DNA of 64,000 nucleotides from Gigantopelta aegis (lineage: Eukaryota; Mollusca; Gastropoda; Neomphalida; Peltospiridae): NCBI RefSeq assembly GCF_016097555.1, contig NC_054704.1, forward strand, positions 2,934,891-2,998,890, written 5' to 3'. How positions within the stretch are numbered: position 1 is the first letter of the stretch; each line of letters opens with the position of its first letter. Below the pieces are notes generated by a model that saw only the letters and a list, made by a program, of their open reading frames with translations, was not told the origin of the DNA and ran no database searches. The translations under genes were made by a program, and so were the position numbers. Below, piece after piece: positions 1-15,100 of this stretch.

Positions 1-18
1 TTCAACATTCTGAAAGGG
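1..18 (+). CDS. HPS6: HPS6-like exon 1 (3' end only)
   Basis: The first 18 bases read FNILKG in frame and end at the strong donor gtaagt (19-24). The next exon opens in phase 0, which agrees. The rest of the exon and the start codon lie upstream of the window. The piece is short, so the call depends on the donor and the phase. Confidence 0.5.
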
Positions 19-3000
19 GTAAGTTTGAATTTGCAGGAGTCAAATGAGCTCCATAATAGTGCGAATGTGTTCTTTTACAATATTTTGTGAATGATGACTT
101 TAATATGGTAACCTAGTCACAGTGGCCAGTGAGATCAGTAACACATTTATATGTACAAATAATTGACCTGGTTATATCTAATAATGGTGACCTAGTCACA
201 GTGGCCAGTGAGATCAGTAACACATTTATATATGATAATAATTGACCTGGTTATATCTAATAATGGTGATCTAGTCACAGTGGCCAGTGAGATCAGTAAC
301 ACATTTATATATGATAATAATTGACCTGGTTGTATCTAATAATGGTGATCTAGTCACAGTGGCCAGTGAGATCAGTAACACATTTATATATGATAATAAT
401 TGACCTGGTTGTATCTAATAATGGTGATCTAGTCACAGTGGCCAGTGAGATCAGTAACACATTTATATATGATAATAATTGACCTGATTATATCTAATAA
501 TGGTGAATCACTGTAACACATTTTAGTTTACTGTATTAGTCGGACGACACATATATTGATGATCGAAACTGTAAACATACACTTCTGCGTTTCGTGCTGT
601 GTTTGCGAACCATGATGCATAGCCGAAGTTGGTTGAAGTATTCCGATATCACACTCTGAGCACTTCGGCCGATTTGATGATCGAGATGTGCCGAATACTT
701 CATTAACCACAATTGGAAAGCCTTGAGACGCATCAGGATTTTCCAATTGTCAATGAGCTCTCACAAAGCCTTAGACCAATCTCTTTGTAGCCAATTTGTT
801 TGCACTGAAAGTTAAGATAATAATTGACCTGGTTAGATCTAATAATGGTGACCTAGCTAGTCTCAGTGACCAGTAAGATCAATAACACATTTATATTTGA
901 TAATAATTGACCTGGTTATATCTAATAATGGTGACCTAGTCACAGTGACCAGTAAGATCAGTAATACATTTATATATGATAATAATTGACCTGGTTATAT
1001 CTAATAATGGTGACCTAATCTTAGTGACCAGTAAGATCAATATATGATAATAATTGACCTGGTTAGATCTAATAATGGTGACCTAGTCACAGTGACCAGT
1101 AAGATCAATAACACATTTATACACAAATGTATATGATAATAATTGACCGGTTACATCTAATAATGGTGACCTAGTCAAAGTGACCAGTAAGATCAATAAC
1201 ACATTTATAAATATACAAATGTATATGATAATAATTGACTGGTTACATCTAATGATAGTGACCTAGTCAAAGTGACCAGTAAGATCCTGTCGCAGATTGG
1301 ATCTGGATGCACTGATATGAATGGCTGTTGATGAACTAAAGTTTCTTTTCCTTTAAGCTGTTGTACAAGTCGTGTTGTAATTTTTCAGATATTTGAAGAT
1401 GTTGTTCTTGGTAACTATGGAGACATCTGCAAGGTATGGCTTGTTCCAGGTCACCTATTAGTCAGTTGTGACAATGGATCCAAGTTACATGCCCTTGACT
1501 GTGTACCTGCCAATAGACACCAGGTTGGTAATACTAATGTACCATTATGTTATAGGGTGTATGTCAGTAACTAGACAGTAGTACATTTAAGCATATGAGA
1601 TTGGGGTGGGGGGCCAACTGTCGCCTTCAAATGCTGGAGTAAATCTTCGCATTTGGGTAAAAACAATAGCAACATTCAGGCAAAATGGACTGGCCTAAAA
1701 CATTTTTACCTTGTATTTCCATCATTCTACTGGCAATAATAGTTGTAATCGATGTAAAGATGTGTAGTGATTTGTTTGCATCCCTATGTAAACATGAATA
1801 AACGTTATTGCTAAGATTCTGGCTTTTTTGTTTAATCAGCCTGCCCCATACAAAATTGTGGATTTCTGTTTTATACTGTTTACTTCATATGTGATAACAA
1901 TAAAACAAAATATGAAGTGTTGTCTTAATGTACATTAAACTGGTGTTGAACTTGGTAACAACCATTCATGTTTTGCTTTTCTTTTAAAACAATGACTCAC
2001 TATTCTGAGGCTTTGAATATTGAATTAACATAATAACAGGAAGGGTGTTTAGTTATTAATGAATACAGAACTTGTTTAAATTTCTTACATATAGAGTCAA
2101 ATCTGCTTAATTGCATTCAGGGAACATTGTGTTTTCAAAATCTTGATTGGCGATATTTCTAGTCAATTGAAAATTGGTTAGCAACTATTGTTTAATGTTT
2201 TAAAATTGTTTAGTGATCTCTGAAACTTACGTAACACGATACTGAACAAAATGTTCCCTGGCAGATTTATGCTAATAACTGGTACAACTGATTATCCGAT
2301 AGAGCCCTGTTTCCATATTATAACCAATGGTAAACTTTACAACTGCCTTGTAGATCTAAAACTTAACAGCTTCTGTGTATGTTAGGTTATTCTTTAAAAT
2401 ACATGTCCATAGGATGAATACTTATAATATATAACAATTTCTATGGTTCTAAAAATATCTTTGATATTGACATCTGATGCCAGAGCAGAAGGAATAATGT
2501 TCAGTGATGGTTCAAAAAGATACTCAATAAGATGTTGATTGTGGTTGTCAGATTGTCTGCTTGTGTTTGTGTTTTATTAGGCAGCATGAATATGATAGTA
2601 TTATAGTAGTGAATGTTTTTCATTTAGAACACGACAGACCAAGGACCAGGTTTTGAGAATCTGTCACCGCCGGTGTTAGACATCATTGTATCAGAGCTGT
2701 ATGCTGATGTGATTTTTATTGTGAGTACAGTCCGATACAAGCTGTGTAAAGACACACGGGTGGACAGTGTAAATACTGTTCTTTTTATTCAAGAAGTGCT
2801 TAAAAATTATCTTATAATTTTAATTTTTATATTTATTGTGTTACCACAGAATGCAAAAATTGCTTAATAGATGTATCTGTAAGTTATTGTTTCAAACAGT
2901 TTTCGGCTACTAAGGGAAAACATTATTGTTCAGTTATGTAATATGTTCGAGAGGAAGAGGAGTTATGTAATGTATTGTAAAATGTTGTGATAATTTTTTT

Positions 3001-6000
3001 TAAAGGTGCCGACATTAAGTTTAGTCAATCTATAAACCTGCAACACACTTTGGATAAGGTTATTATAATATTATATAGAGAGCAGCTAAAGTCTGAGATG
3101 TTTAAATGGGGAAACGTCATCTAAAAATAACTAGAGCTTGTCCCGATAACCATTACTTCTCAGATGAACATGTGTTTTTAGAATTATGATAAATGTATTT
3201 TGGAACATTACAAAAACCTGGATGACCAGAATCACTTCAGGTGTACAAAAATTAATAATATTCTAAATAATAAAATGTAAGTACTTCTAATTTAAATTAC
3301 AAAAACAGCTTTACTAGTGAAAAATGTGTTGTGGTGTTTGAAAACTAGAGTCTGTCACTTCAAATTGATTTATGGCTTAACCATTTACTGTATAACATTC
3401 GTGTCATGATTCTGGTTTAATCTGTTTAGTGTGTGTCTAATTAGTGATTGCTGTATGTTCAGGTTCAGCAGAATGGACACGTGCAGTGTTGGCAGTACAC
3501 CGAGTATTTCTCATGGGATCGGCTGGTGGACTTTGACATCTGTAACACGACCGGAACCGAGGTCGTCAGTGTGTGTGTCCACCCGACCCACAACCTCATG
3601 TACTGGTGTGAGAGGAGAACCTCCAACCTCACCACACCTCTCTACTGTGTCTGCAAGAGAAGTCTACCTCAAGGTAACTACACTCATTTCACTTGCTTGA
3701 GGGGCTTACAGGTTCAAACTACCACGGCTGGCGATATACCAATTGTGGGGCACTAGATCTCCTCCTGTAATAGAGATATTAAATACAGGGTTTGAATTAC
3801 CGGCTGGCAAAAAGCAGTCCATTTTTAAAACCTACTCCTGTCGGATAGAAATTCACCTGCTTAAACACACACCCCCCTCCCCACCCCCCCACCCATTCCC
3901 CCCCCCCAAACATTAGAGGTAATTTTTCCAGAGACCGATAGCAGATACAGTTACATGTAGGTCATCTGCTATTTAGCTTGTGATTCTGTTATATTTTAAT
4001 TCCATAATGTTCTAAAATACATCTTACTAATTTTGCACACACTATCCCAAATCTTTTTCTCACCCCTGTTATTTCCAGCAGGCTATAATGTTTCTTAGTG
4101 GGACATTTCTTTTGGCCTGCTATATTGAAAACAAATAACAGCAGGCCATATTTTACTTCCTACTACAAGCCCTGAAATACAGCCCCAGCCTGTCAGTTGG
4201 AAGTAATTATTTGTGATCTACATGTTTTACAGATGTGTATGGCTTGAAGAAAAAGGATGTTGGGTCAGCTGTTGCCGTGGTACACAACTGTCCCGCTTGT
4301 GACGTCTTTCCAGTCGGAAACAATCTCTTTATTTCATCGAGGTAACATAGTTTACACTTTATTGATTTTTTGAATTATTATTATTGTTATCTTATGCTCA
4401 CTGGAATTTGTTTTTCTAATGGTTATTTACCACCATAATAGTATAAATATGGTTCCTCTTCCGATCATTTATGTGTATGTTTACTGAAAATTAGATTAAA
4501 ATATATAGTATGTGAACAGTTCATTTCCTAAAGACAATATATTCATTTAACTTCATTTTGTGAAAAACATGCTTTTGATGAATCAGTTTTATTTCTAAAA
4601 TTTGAATTGACGCTGATGACTTAGATTTTGGCGTGATTTTTTATTTCTATTTCAAAAACATCTTATTAAGCTAAGTTAGATTTTAAAAGAATAATACTAT
4701 ACATATACTTGTATTTATTCAATAAAATATATCTATACTCTTCAAAAGAAGAAACACAAAACCACATTGTCGTAACATTTGAAGAATTGATTTAATTATT
4801 GAATGGTGAGTCCGATAATTACCAAATGTTGCAGGATTGTTCACAATTCACTCTAGTCCATTGTGAGTAAGTGATAGGACACACCACCAAGGTCAAGGTC
4901 ATCTGGAGTCAATACCGGGTGTGGCCTCCGCGTGTGTTGACAACTGCCTGGCACCGCTTGCCCATTGAAGCAACCAGAGTAAGGATGACGTCCCGGGGGA
5001 TGGTGGCACACTCGGCCTGCAAGGCTGCTGCCAGCTCGGGCAGGGTCTGGGCTGTGGTTGTCGCTGTCGGAGGTGTCGGTCCAACTCGTCCCATAGATGC
5101 TCAATTGGGTTCAAATCCGGTGATATCGATGGCCAAGGAAGGACATTAATGTTGTTGTTCTGTAGGAAAGCCATTGTGAGACGTGCTGTGTGAGGCCTGG
5201 CGTTGTCATGTTGGAACACTGCGTTGGCGTTGGCCATAACTGGAACGATGTGTGGCCGGAGGATCTGGTCAATGTAGCCCTGTGCATTCAGGTTGCCCTG
5301 CACGTGGACCAGGTCAGTTCTGCCCACACCATGACACTACCCCCGCCGAATCTGTCCACTTCCTGCACGCAGTTTGCCGCATAACGTTCACCACGACGCC
5401 TATACACGCGACATCTTCCATCATGACGTCGGAGCAGAAATCGGGACTCGTCACTGAACCACACCTGTCTCCATCGCAGTTGAGGCCATTGTCGATGAAT
5501 CTGGCACCACTGCAGTCGGAGTCAACGGTGTTGTGGTGTTAAGATGACACCTCGAACTGGACGTCTGGCACGAATTCCTACCTCACGTAGGCGGTTCCGT
5601 ACGGTCTGGTCGGATATCCTGCGCAAACCTGGTATTGCTGCGGCTGTGGAGGTGGCAGTAGTCAATCGTTCCCGAAGGTGGCGTACCCGGATGTAGCGGT
5701 CCTGCCCGGGGGTAGTGACCCGTGGTCGACCGGATCTAGGGAGGTCACGTGTTGATCCATGTTGCTGGTAACGGTCCCACAGTCTGGAGATGGTGCTTGG
5801 GGACACATGGAATGCCCTGGCAACGGCCATTCTGGATTCGCCTGCATCTAGTCGGCCGATGGCATTGTTTCTCTGCGGTTCACTGAGACGTGGCATGTCC
5901 TGGATTGTCAACTGTCGGCCAGATACAGAGGCCAGGCAAGCGAACACCCTGCACTTTTATACTGTTGGTGTTCATGTTGCACGTGCAGACAACGCACGTG

Positions 6001-9000
6001 CAGTGGTGACATGGTTTGCACGTGGCTGCGTTTTTGCGAATATTCACATTTTGGAACTTTATTGTACAGTAGCTGCGTTTTATCGAATGTAACCGTGGGA
6101 ATGTGTTTGGGACATGCAATGACCTTATATTCACAATGACCTTATATTCACAAAGCATGAACCGGTAGGAAACATAAAATCGGAGTTATAACCCATTTGT
6201 ACCCTTTTGCGTTTCTTTTTTTGAAGAGTATATTTTGCGTTATGAAATGTTATTGTCTTATAGTTGTGCTAACATCATTATACGTAACCTTTATACCGCT
6301 AAAAGGGCAGAGTTTTGTCTTTGATGTAGACATCCTGGCGATGGTGTGCATGTCAGTCTGGTCATCAACCCTGACACTGATCTCGTCAGTCTGTTTGTTG
6401 GGGACTCGAAACTTGAACTGAACAAGTTTTCTTCGTCTCATGTTGTTGATTTGCGTGCAGTGCTAGTACAGTGTCTGTCTGCTGTTACTAAGGTAAACTG
6501 TTCTCTGTTTGGATAATAGGGCAGTTTGGGGGACACACTTGTTTAATCAGTATTTCACCTTTATTGTGTGCTTCCTGTTGTTATTATCACCCATATGGTT
6601 AAAAATATCTTGGTACATATCAAAATGTCATTGATTGGCACACATCAATCTTATATGAACGTCCCTCATGAAATAATTTTCAGTGTCACTCGCTAAAGCT
6701 CATGACAATTGACAATTATTTCACTCGGGACATAAACATGATAAAAAATGGAAGCTTGTTAATAACCTATAATTCTGTACATAAACCAAATTGAGTGACT
6801 TTCTCAGTGTTACATTCTGGCAATTTTAGCTTTTTGTCGGATGCTAGCAGGTGTTTCATTTCAGGGTGGGTTTTTTTTTTCTGTTAGATTAATATCTAAT
6901 TTCTTTTCAATAAATACAACTTTGCACTAATCAAATTAAGTGTATTTTAAATGTTTAGCTATTTTTCTTAATAATTTCACTGAAATGGTGATATTGTTTC
7001 TTAGTGACTATTATACTGATGAGTTTTATTTTCAGAGTAATCAGCTGAGGGGAACTGTCGGTGTACAGTTTGACCCCATGTCACAGACAACAGCTGTTGT
7101 GTATGAAGACGGAAATGTCAGACTCTACCACTGTGAGACGGGTAAACCAGTTTCACCGTCGCATATTATCAATATAAATCAGTGTTCCTGGAATCTACTA
7201 ATTGGAGGAGCACAAACTATACTTTCTTTTGTAGTTTAGTAATATTAACAAAAATAACTTTTAATATTAATATTGCTTCTTTGTTCTTCATCTGCAACAC
7301 AATCATTTTTGAGACCATCCAAAAATATTTTGAGTGTGAGCATTTGCTTTCACGCCATAAATAACTTGTGCCACCTACTGATTAAAGTGTGTGCCCTCCA
7401 CTTAAATATCCAAATATGTTTGCTGGGGTGTTGTTAAACAGTTATTAATTTTTTGTTTGTTTTTGTGTGATATTTTAGATAAGAAAACTGACGTTGTGGT
7501 GACATCAGGCACCTTGCCTCATCATCCAGGTGAGATGGATACCAACCGCTGGTTTGTGACCAAACATGTCATTGGAGTTGTCGACAGCAGCACTGTCAGG
7601 TAATCTCATCTTGCTGTAGAGCACGCATGCATTGCAATGCTTGTTTTATATTTTCTTAATTACTTTATCAAGGCTTTCTTTCATAAACTAAAAAAATAAA
7701 TCTTTATGTAATATATAAAACTGATTCCTTTGATGTTAACAGCATTGCTCTGTTTTATTTCTTGCCTTTCCATTTTAGTTTCACAAATATTCACAAAATT
7801 ATTAATACAAAAATTATTATAGTTTGTTGATGCAGAAGTCATAACTTTGTTTTCCTTGCATATCGGGCACAAATCTAGCTGGCAAAATGGCACCTTTTTT
7901 GCTGGAAATTGATTCAAGTTGCCAAATTATTACAGTAATATTTTGAACCTAATTCAATTTGAAAAACAATCGCTCAGTAGACATCAACACTCCAACCTGT
8001 TTATTGCCACCTTGTAAGAAACTTCTCAGCTGTGTCGGTCTCGCTTAATAATCAATTGTTTTGCTTAACTTTTATTACTGAAAGTATTAGTATTTGATAA
8101 AAACTTATTAGGATTTGAACCAAGTGTACAAATGGAAACGCTTCTGAATGAACATGGAACATGACAAAACACTACAGAAATTAACGATAAACTTTGACAG
8201 ATCTGATCAAACTTGTCTTTTGACTTCTGGGAAGGGAAAAATAATTTTGCCTGCTTTTTCAATATAAGATTAGTTCCTGCAGAATACCGGACATAGGATT
8301 ATAAATATTTTATGAAGACATTCAGTATCCAATACCATATCATCACAAGTATAGTATCATTCATAAAGTGGCTTTCTTTTACCAGGCTGTTTGATGTGGT
8401 CAAAGGATGTCAGCTGCCAGAGGTTACCTCCCCTGATGGCTCAGACATTGAAGGTATCATAGTGTCGACAACGTCAACAGTTACTGCCGGATTTTATACA
8501 AAGACCAACTTCTTTTTGATACAGGTATGGTCTAGTTGCTTGGCAACAGCAAGGTGTAATGATATTATTATAGTTGATAGGTCATTTCTCAGGGCTTTAG
8601 ATTGATTGCATCAAAGTCGAGGCGATAAATGTTGTGGTCAAAATACATATGCCCAAAATAATCACGCCCCCCCCAAATTAACTACAAACATGCTGACCTC
8701 GAAACATTCGACCACAAAACCATTGAAATGTTAACTTTAATTACATTAAAATAACTTGAAATGCATTTTTGAATAATGACAGCTCTACAGCAGTACTGAA
8801 CTAAAACGACCTCCTTGCACTGAGAAAAGACAAAAGTGCTTGTTGTAGCCAAATTAGTGAGATCTAAAGCTCTCTTAGTGTTTCCTCTTAAAGCCACTGA
8901 TTACAGAATTGATGTACTGGAGTGTCATTAGACATTCTTTCCTTCTTCACTCTCTTGAAGTCATGGGAGCTAGTGGAACACATATAAGCATTAGTTTAAT

Positions 9001-9115
9001 GAAGTTGAGAGAGACCTTGTCAGGGATGGGAAAATGTAGCTTTTTCATAGTATTTATTTTGAACTTAAACATGAACTGAGATTATCAGGATATTTCTATT
9101 GTGTTAATAATAATA

Positions 9116-9157
<42 letters not shown>

Positions 9158-12100
9158 AAATACAAAGTATTTCTGTTTATCTTCATATTACTGTCATAAA
9201 GAACAAGAACGGTGTGTTAAATGTGTCCTGGATCTTGTATTTACAATGATGCTCTATATTTGTTAACAGAGAGATTCCCACAAAGACCACCCTACAGACT
9301 TCAGTTCCATCTCGGAGACGCAGAATTTTCAGACTGAGGCTCTTCATATTGCTTACCTCATTGAGGTTAGTTTTCAGATTGGTACTCTTCATATCGCTTA
9401 TTACCTTAGTCAGGTTTAGTTTTCTCACAGTCTGCCAGCTGTTAATGTTTTTATTTGTCTTACAGCTTATTCTAAAACTGTTTTCATAATCACTTAAAAA
9501 TGGGAAGTGAATAGAGAATACTACATGAGTGACTGTTCGATACTATATCTAACAAGCGAAAATGAGTTGAATATATTTTTAAACAACGACTTATAAGAAA
9601 TGGTATTTAACGGATACAAATGTAGTATTCTATTTCTTACATGATGATGTTCTCACCAATGTGTGTGTAAGAATATTGTTTAGTTGTGTATCAAGTAAAC
9701 TGGTTGAAAATTAGGTGGCACTGCGGCCAACTCATTAAATGGTCAGACAATGTATTTTAGGAAACATTTTTCCTAGATAGTATTAGTCCATTACATAGTC
9801 GTGTTAAGCCACTTGCTTTTGAGATTCTGAGATATAATTGAATAATGACTAGATAGCGATAATTCAGAAAAAAAGAACATTGTTTGTTTAGAGCTACATA
9901 GCAGTAAATGAAAAAAATCACTTTGTTAACATTTGGTTAACACTAGCAGTTTAAAAATGTTTGTAAAATAGTGCATGGTAACAAGTGTTAGAAGAGGAAC
10001 ATACATAGTGTATATTTCAAGTGGCAGAATCCATGCGACGTTGCCTTCAGTAGGTCAACTGGCGTGTAATTTTTATTTTAAACTGTCATGTACTACATTT
10101 AGATACGTCACACTGAACAGTTGCCAGAAACAAAGAAGAAACTTGATGAGTTACACAAGATTTGGAAGGACAAACAAACAAGACCAACAAAATCTAAACT
10201 GTCCCAGTTAGTAGGTTAGTAAATTATGTTATTACTTTAACAGGGAAATTGAAATTAAATTATGACAGTTTTTGTAAAAAAATTAATAAAATAAAATAAA
10301 GACTGTTAAATAGGCTACATACATGTATTCATTTACTTAGAAAAGGATTTTGCTGTTCTGTGAAATTAATATTGGTTTATAACTTGAAATTGCTGTTGTA
10401 ATCATCTTTAAAAAAAAAAAACATATATCTTGCGTATTTAAAGTTGGTTCAAATTAATTAATATATTATTTCTTTTTACTCAGTGTATTAGTTTATTACT
10501 GTCTTTACAAAAATATTAAAAACATATTTGGTTTTGGCATTTGCGATTGGTGGTGTCACAGGATATTTATGTTTTCTTTGTTATCTTTGTAGATCCTTAT
10601 TTATTTGAATTCTGGAGACTGGAGGAAATGACCGGAAGTATTTTTGATGATGGAGAAGTGAGTGAAGTATAGATCAGTTGTACTTTAAATATCATGTTTT
10701 CTCTTATTCAGACATCAACATCACAGTAATCTCCCTTGCTAGCACAATGTTCGTTGATGTGACAAAGTTTAACTGAAGTGTATATCACCAGGGGTTCTAG
10801 AATATTTTTAAAATTCACTTGCCATAGGGCCATAATTAACTTTTTAATGTTCATTTTTCATACTGAGATCACCGGCCTCGGTGGCGTCGTGGTAGGCCAT
10901 CGGTCTACAGGCTGGTAGGTACTGGGTTCGGATCCCAGTCGAGGCATGGGATTTTTAATCCAGATACCAACTCCAAACCCTGAGTGAGTGCTCCGCAAGG
11001 CTCAATGGGTAGGTGTAAACCACTTGCACCGACCAGTGATCCATAACTGGTTCAACAAAGGCCATGGTTTGTGCTATCCTGCCTGTGGGAAGCGCAAATA
11101 AAAGATCCCTTGCTGCTAATCGGAAGAGTAGCCCATGTAGTGGCGACAGCGGGTTTCATCTCAAAATCTGTGTGGTTCTTAACCATATGTCTGACGCCAT
11201 ATAACCGTAAATAAAATGTGTTGATTGCGTCGTTAAATAAAACATTTCTTTCTTTCATACTGAGATCATGTTTAATCAATTTGTCCGTTTACACAATAGA
11301 TTGGCTCATTGGGCATGCTTTATGGTTTGTTTAGAAAAATATGCAAATAATTTTCATCAGTTTAGAATAAAGTTACCATACCTATTAAAAAATTTAAATA
11401 ATTGTTTCCACTAAAACCACCTAAGTTGTAAAAAATAATCCATGTTACCGAGACATTACAACAATTAACAGCATTATTTATTTACGATTTACTTATGAAT
11501 GGGAACTCACCCCCACCCACCCCCTCAAAAAAATTAGAAAAGAAACAAGTAAGAACCTTTATTAGCATAAAGTGTACATGTATTGCAGTTTAATGGCTTA
11601 CCCCCCCCCCCCCCCCCCCCCCCCTCCAACACACACACACCATATTAGTAATTTTTCAATTTGGGTACTTTGTTAAATTTATCTATTTCATGATACTATG
11701 TTCCTAAGCTTTTTAAAAACCTTTTTGCAATTTATGTCATTTTATAAATTAAATTAATAATTTACTTATTTAAAGTATTTGTAAATAGTGACATGCAACC
11801 TTTAAAACTAATAAAAGACTGGTTACCGTTTTGCATATTATTAGTATTAGAGTAACAAATCTTTGGATTCCAGTGTAAAAAATCCAAAATGGCGGCAAAA
11901 CAATGAACTTTTGTTTTTCCAATGTTTACACTTTATATCTTTAATAAAGTTATATCAGTAGGTATATTGATGTCATGGATGTGTCAGAGATTACTGGTGG
12001 CCAACTATTTGTTAGTGAAATATTGCATGTGATAGCAAATCTAAAGAAGTGACTTGGAGAAGTTTCTTTTGTTTTTGTATGATTGTAGGACATAGCGTTG

Positions 12101-15100
12101 TAGATTATTTAAAAAAAATTTTTTTTTACCACTTGCCATCAGGATTGCACAAAGTAACTTTTACTGGCCCAAATCCCCAAAACACTGGCCTCGGGCATCG
12201 GGCCACCGTATTCTAGAAGGCCTGATCACTGATGAAGAAGAAAAACTTTGCGTTATCACAGTTAACTTGTAAAATGTATTGCTTAACAGACTTGTTGATA
12301 TTTGGTGATAAATCATGACTAGTTCTCACACACTAAGACAGGAAACACCATCAACGATCATCATACATTTTTGGCTGGAATCTTTATTATTGTGGTGGTG
12401 GTATTTTCTAATCAGCTTGTTTTGTGTTTTCTTGTAGGTGTCTACGGATTGTGGGGATGTCAGTCCAAGATCAGAAATTCTCGACCGATCTCAGTCTCTG
12501 GTTACCCAGGAAGCCAGGTTGCTATGGATGAGTGAGAAATCGCCAAATGATGTGTTACAAGTTCTGTGTGAGGGATTGCAGTTTGACACAGGTTCAAAAA
12601 AGATTTTGTCTGTTTTATGCATCTGATTATCACAAAACATATGTTTTATTACGTAACTGATCATGTTAAAATGTGTCTGTTCTATCATATTTATATATAC
12701 TGATGTTTGTTGTTCACTGTGTATAAAAAATAACCATTGATTTGTCTTATGGTAGCACTAAATCAAATAACTTCTGGCTGGGTCAAAGTTCGAGGTGCAT
12801 GAACTTTTGATAGAGATGTTGAGTCAGAAGACGTATCACGATGGCTCACTGCTGAGACTGGACAATGATGATGATGATGATGATGTAGTAAATAATAATG
12901 TTGTAGATGCCGATGTTGAGTCAGAAGACATATCACGGTGGCTCACTGTGCTGGGTCTGGATGATGATGATGATGTAGTAAATCATCTTGTTGTAGATGA
13001 CGATGTTGAGTCAGAAGACATATCACGGTGGCTCACTGTGCTGGGTCTGGATGATGATGATGATGTAGTAAATCATCTTGTTGTAGATGACGATGTTGAG
13101 TCAGAAGACATGTCGTGGTGGCTCACTGTGCTGGGTCTGGACGATGACGATGATGATGATGTAGTAAATAATCTTGTTGTAGATGACGATGTTGAGTCAG
13201 AAGACATATCACGGTGGCTCACTGTGCTGGGTCTGGATGATGATGATGATGTAGTAAATCATCTTGTTGTAGATGACGATGTTGAGTCAGAAGACATGTC
13301 ACGGTGGCTCACTGTGCTGGGTCTGGACGACGATGATGATGATGATGTAGTAAATCATCTTGTTGTAGATGACGATGTTGAGTCAGAAGACATGTCGCGG
13401 TGGCTCACTGTGCTGGGTCTGGACGATGACGGGGCTGTTCAAGGGGGAAGTAACTCTCTCATCTTCGATCACATCTGTCGTCTGCTGTTCAAACTGGAGC
13501 CTTCTCGTCTGGTTAGTTTTCTTTATTATCACCTCCAAGACACAGCATAACAAGATTCATATTTATCGTACCAATTCATGCATATGTCATAATTAAAATG
13601 TATGTTCTCATGTCCATGTCCTGGCATTGTTATTTAATGATTGGCTGTCATGAACATACATCTCTTTTTGATTGGCTAATATGACATTCCACAGGGTAGA
13701 ATCAGACCTGTCAACCTTCTCGGATTCTGCAGGAGTCTCCCGGTATTTTGTTAAACCTCCAGAAACCTGCACGGGAGAAAACAATCTCCTGTTAAATGAC
13801 ATTTTAGTAAGCATAAATGTTTTTTTTATCTACTTTCTCTAAAATAGCCTAAGGGAAGTAACTCTGCCTCTTTTTTTTTCTCTCATTAGGAAAACGTCTA
13901 ATTTCGGTTTCCGAGAATATAACTGGCCAAATTGTCCCGACTATTTAACGTTTGCAGAAGTGAGAATTGTGGGATATATTATTGTTGTTAAAAAAGCACA
14001 TGGAGTTTATAGAATGATGTGTTATAATGTTTGTTGTCATCGTAATGGCTACGAAACGTGTTGCCGCTCGATTACATAATGCGACTATTACGAGTCTGAA
14101 GAGCCAGACTCTGGCCCAGAGTTGACAGTAATACACATGATGTTAAAATCTTATGTCACAGCAAGACAACGAAAAGACTAATTAGCTATATAAACAATAC
14201 TTGTATCAGTTAGTTTTGTATGTTTGTGCAGTAAAATGTTGGTAACAAGCGTACACTTCAAGGGATTATTTTTGTACAATTAATAAATGTTGTGTTTGAC
14301 ATAAAGTTACTCACGGAAATGGGTATAATTCCGGTATATTTCACACAATGTCAGTAATGAGGTTTTACTTATTAGTGGAAATACAATGTTCATTGCATCG
14401 TTATAATGATTTTAAATAAGTACCACGCCACTGTTCCTCATAGTAAAAACTGAATATTAATTCATAAGATTTATATAAATTTGTCTTAGGTACACAAACC
14501 ATAAATCATGATGTAACGTAACCTGTAAGTGTAATACCGCAAATGTACTAATTAATTTTTTACTTAAATGGTTCTTGTACTTAACATTTTTGGATAAAAG
14601 AGTTATTTTTAAAAATGTGTATTAAATCATAATCATATTTAAACTTTAAAAAAGAAATGTTATTATTTTTTTTAATTAATTATTATTATTTTTTTTTTTA
14701 ATGCCAAGATCTAAGGTTAATGAGTATATATGACATTATGTAGTGTTCATATAACTTACTGTAATAATGTTTTTTAAAACTTGTGATTTTGGGTTAAATT
14801 GTGTGCGTTTAAAACATCATCTGCATTTTGACAAAATTTCATGATTTTTCAACACACACCTCTTGCTTTCTCATGACTAAAGGTTGATCGGTCTGCAAAT
14901 ATTTGTTTTAAAATTAGTTTAATAAACACCCTACTCACTAAAATTATGCGGTTACTAGGACATGAAAACATCTAAAGCATAAATAATTACTCCAGGGCAC
15001 TCGGGGCAATGAACCAGTAGCACCAGTACATTGCCGAGGGCAGCTGAACTGTTGAACAGTAACACTTAATAAATAATTACTCCAGGCACTCGGGGCAATG

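Noticed and set aside
4871..5542. Forward ORFs over the Tc1 element
   Set aside because: They are antisense shadows of the transposase on the reverse strand.
10872..10945. tRNA gene
   Set aside because: A- and B-box-like sequences are present, but they continue into a SINE body with target duplications. The same holds at 28.5, 37.2, 38.6, 41.4, 48.1, 49.5 and 54.4 kb.
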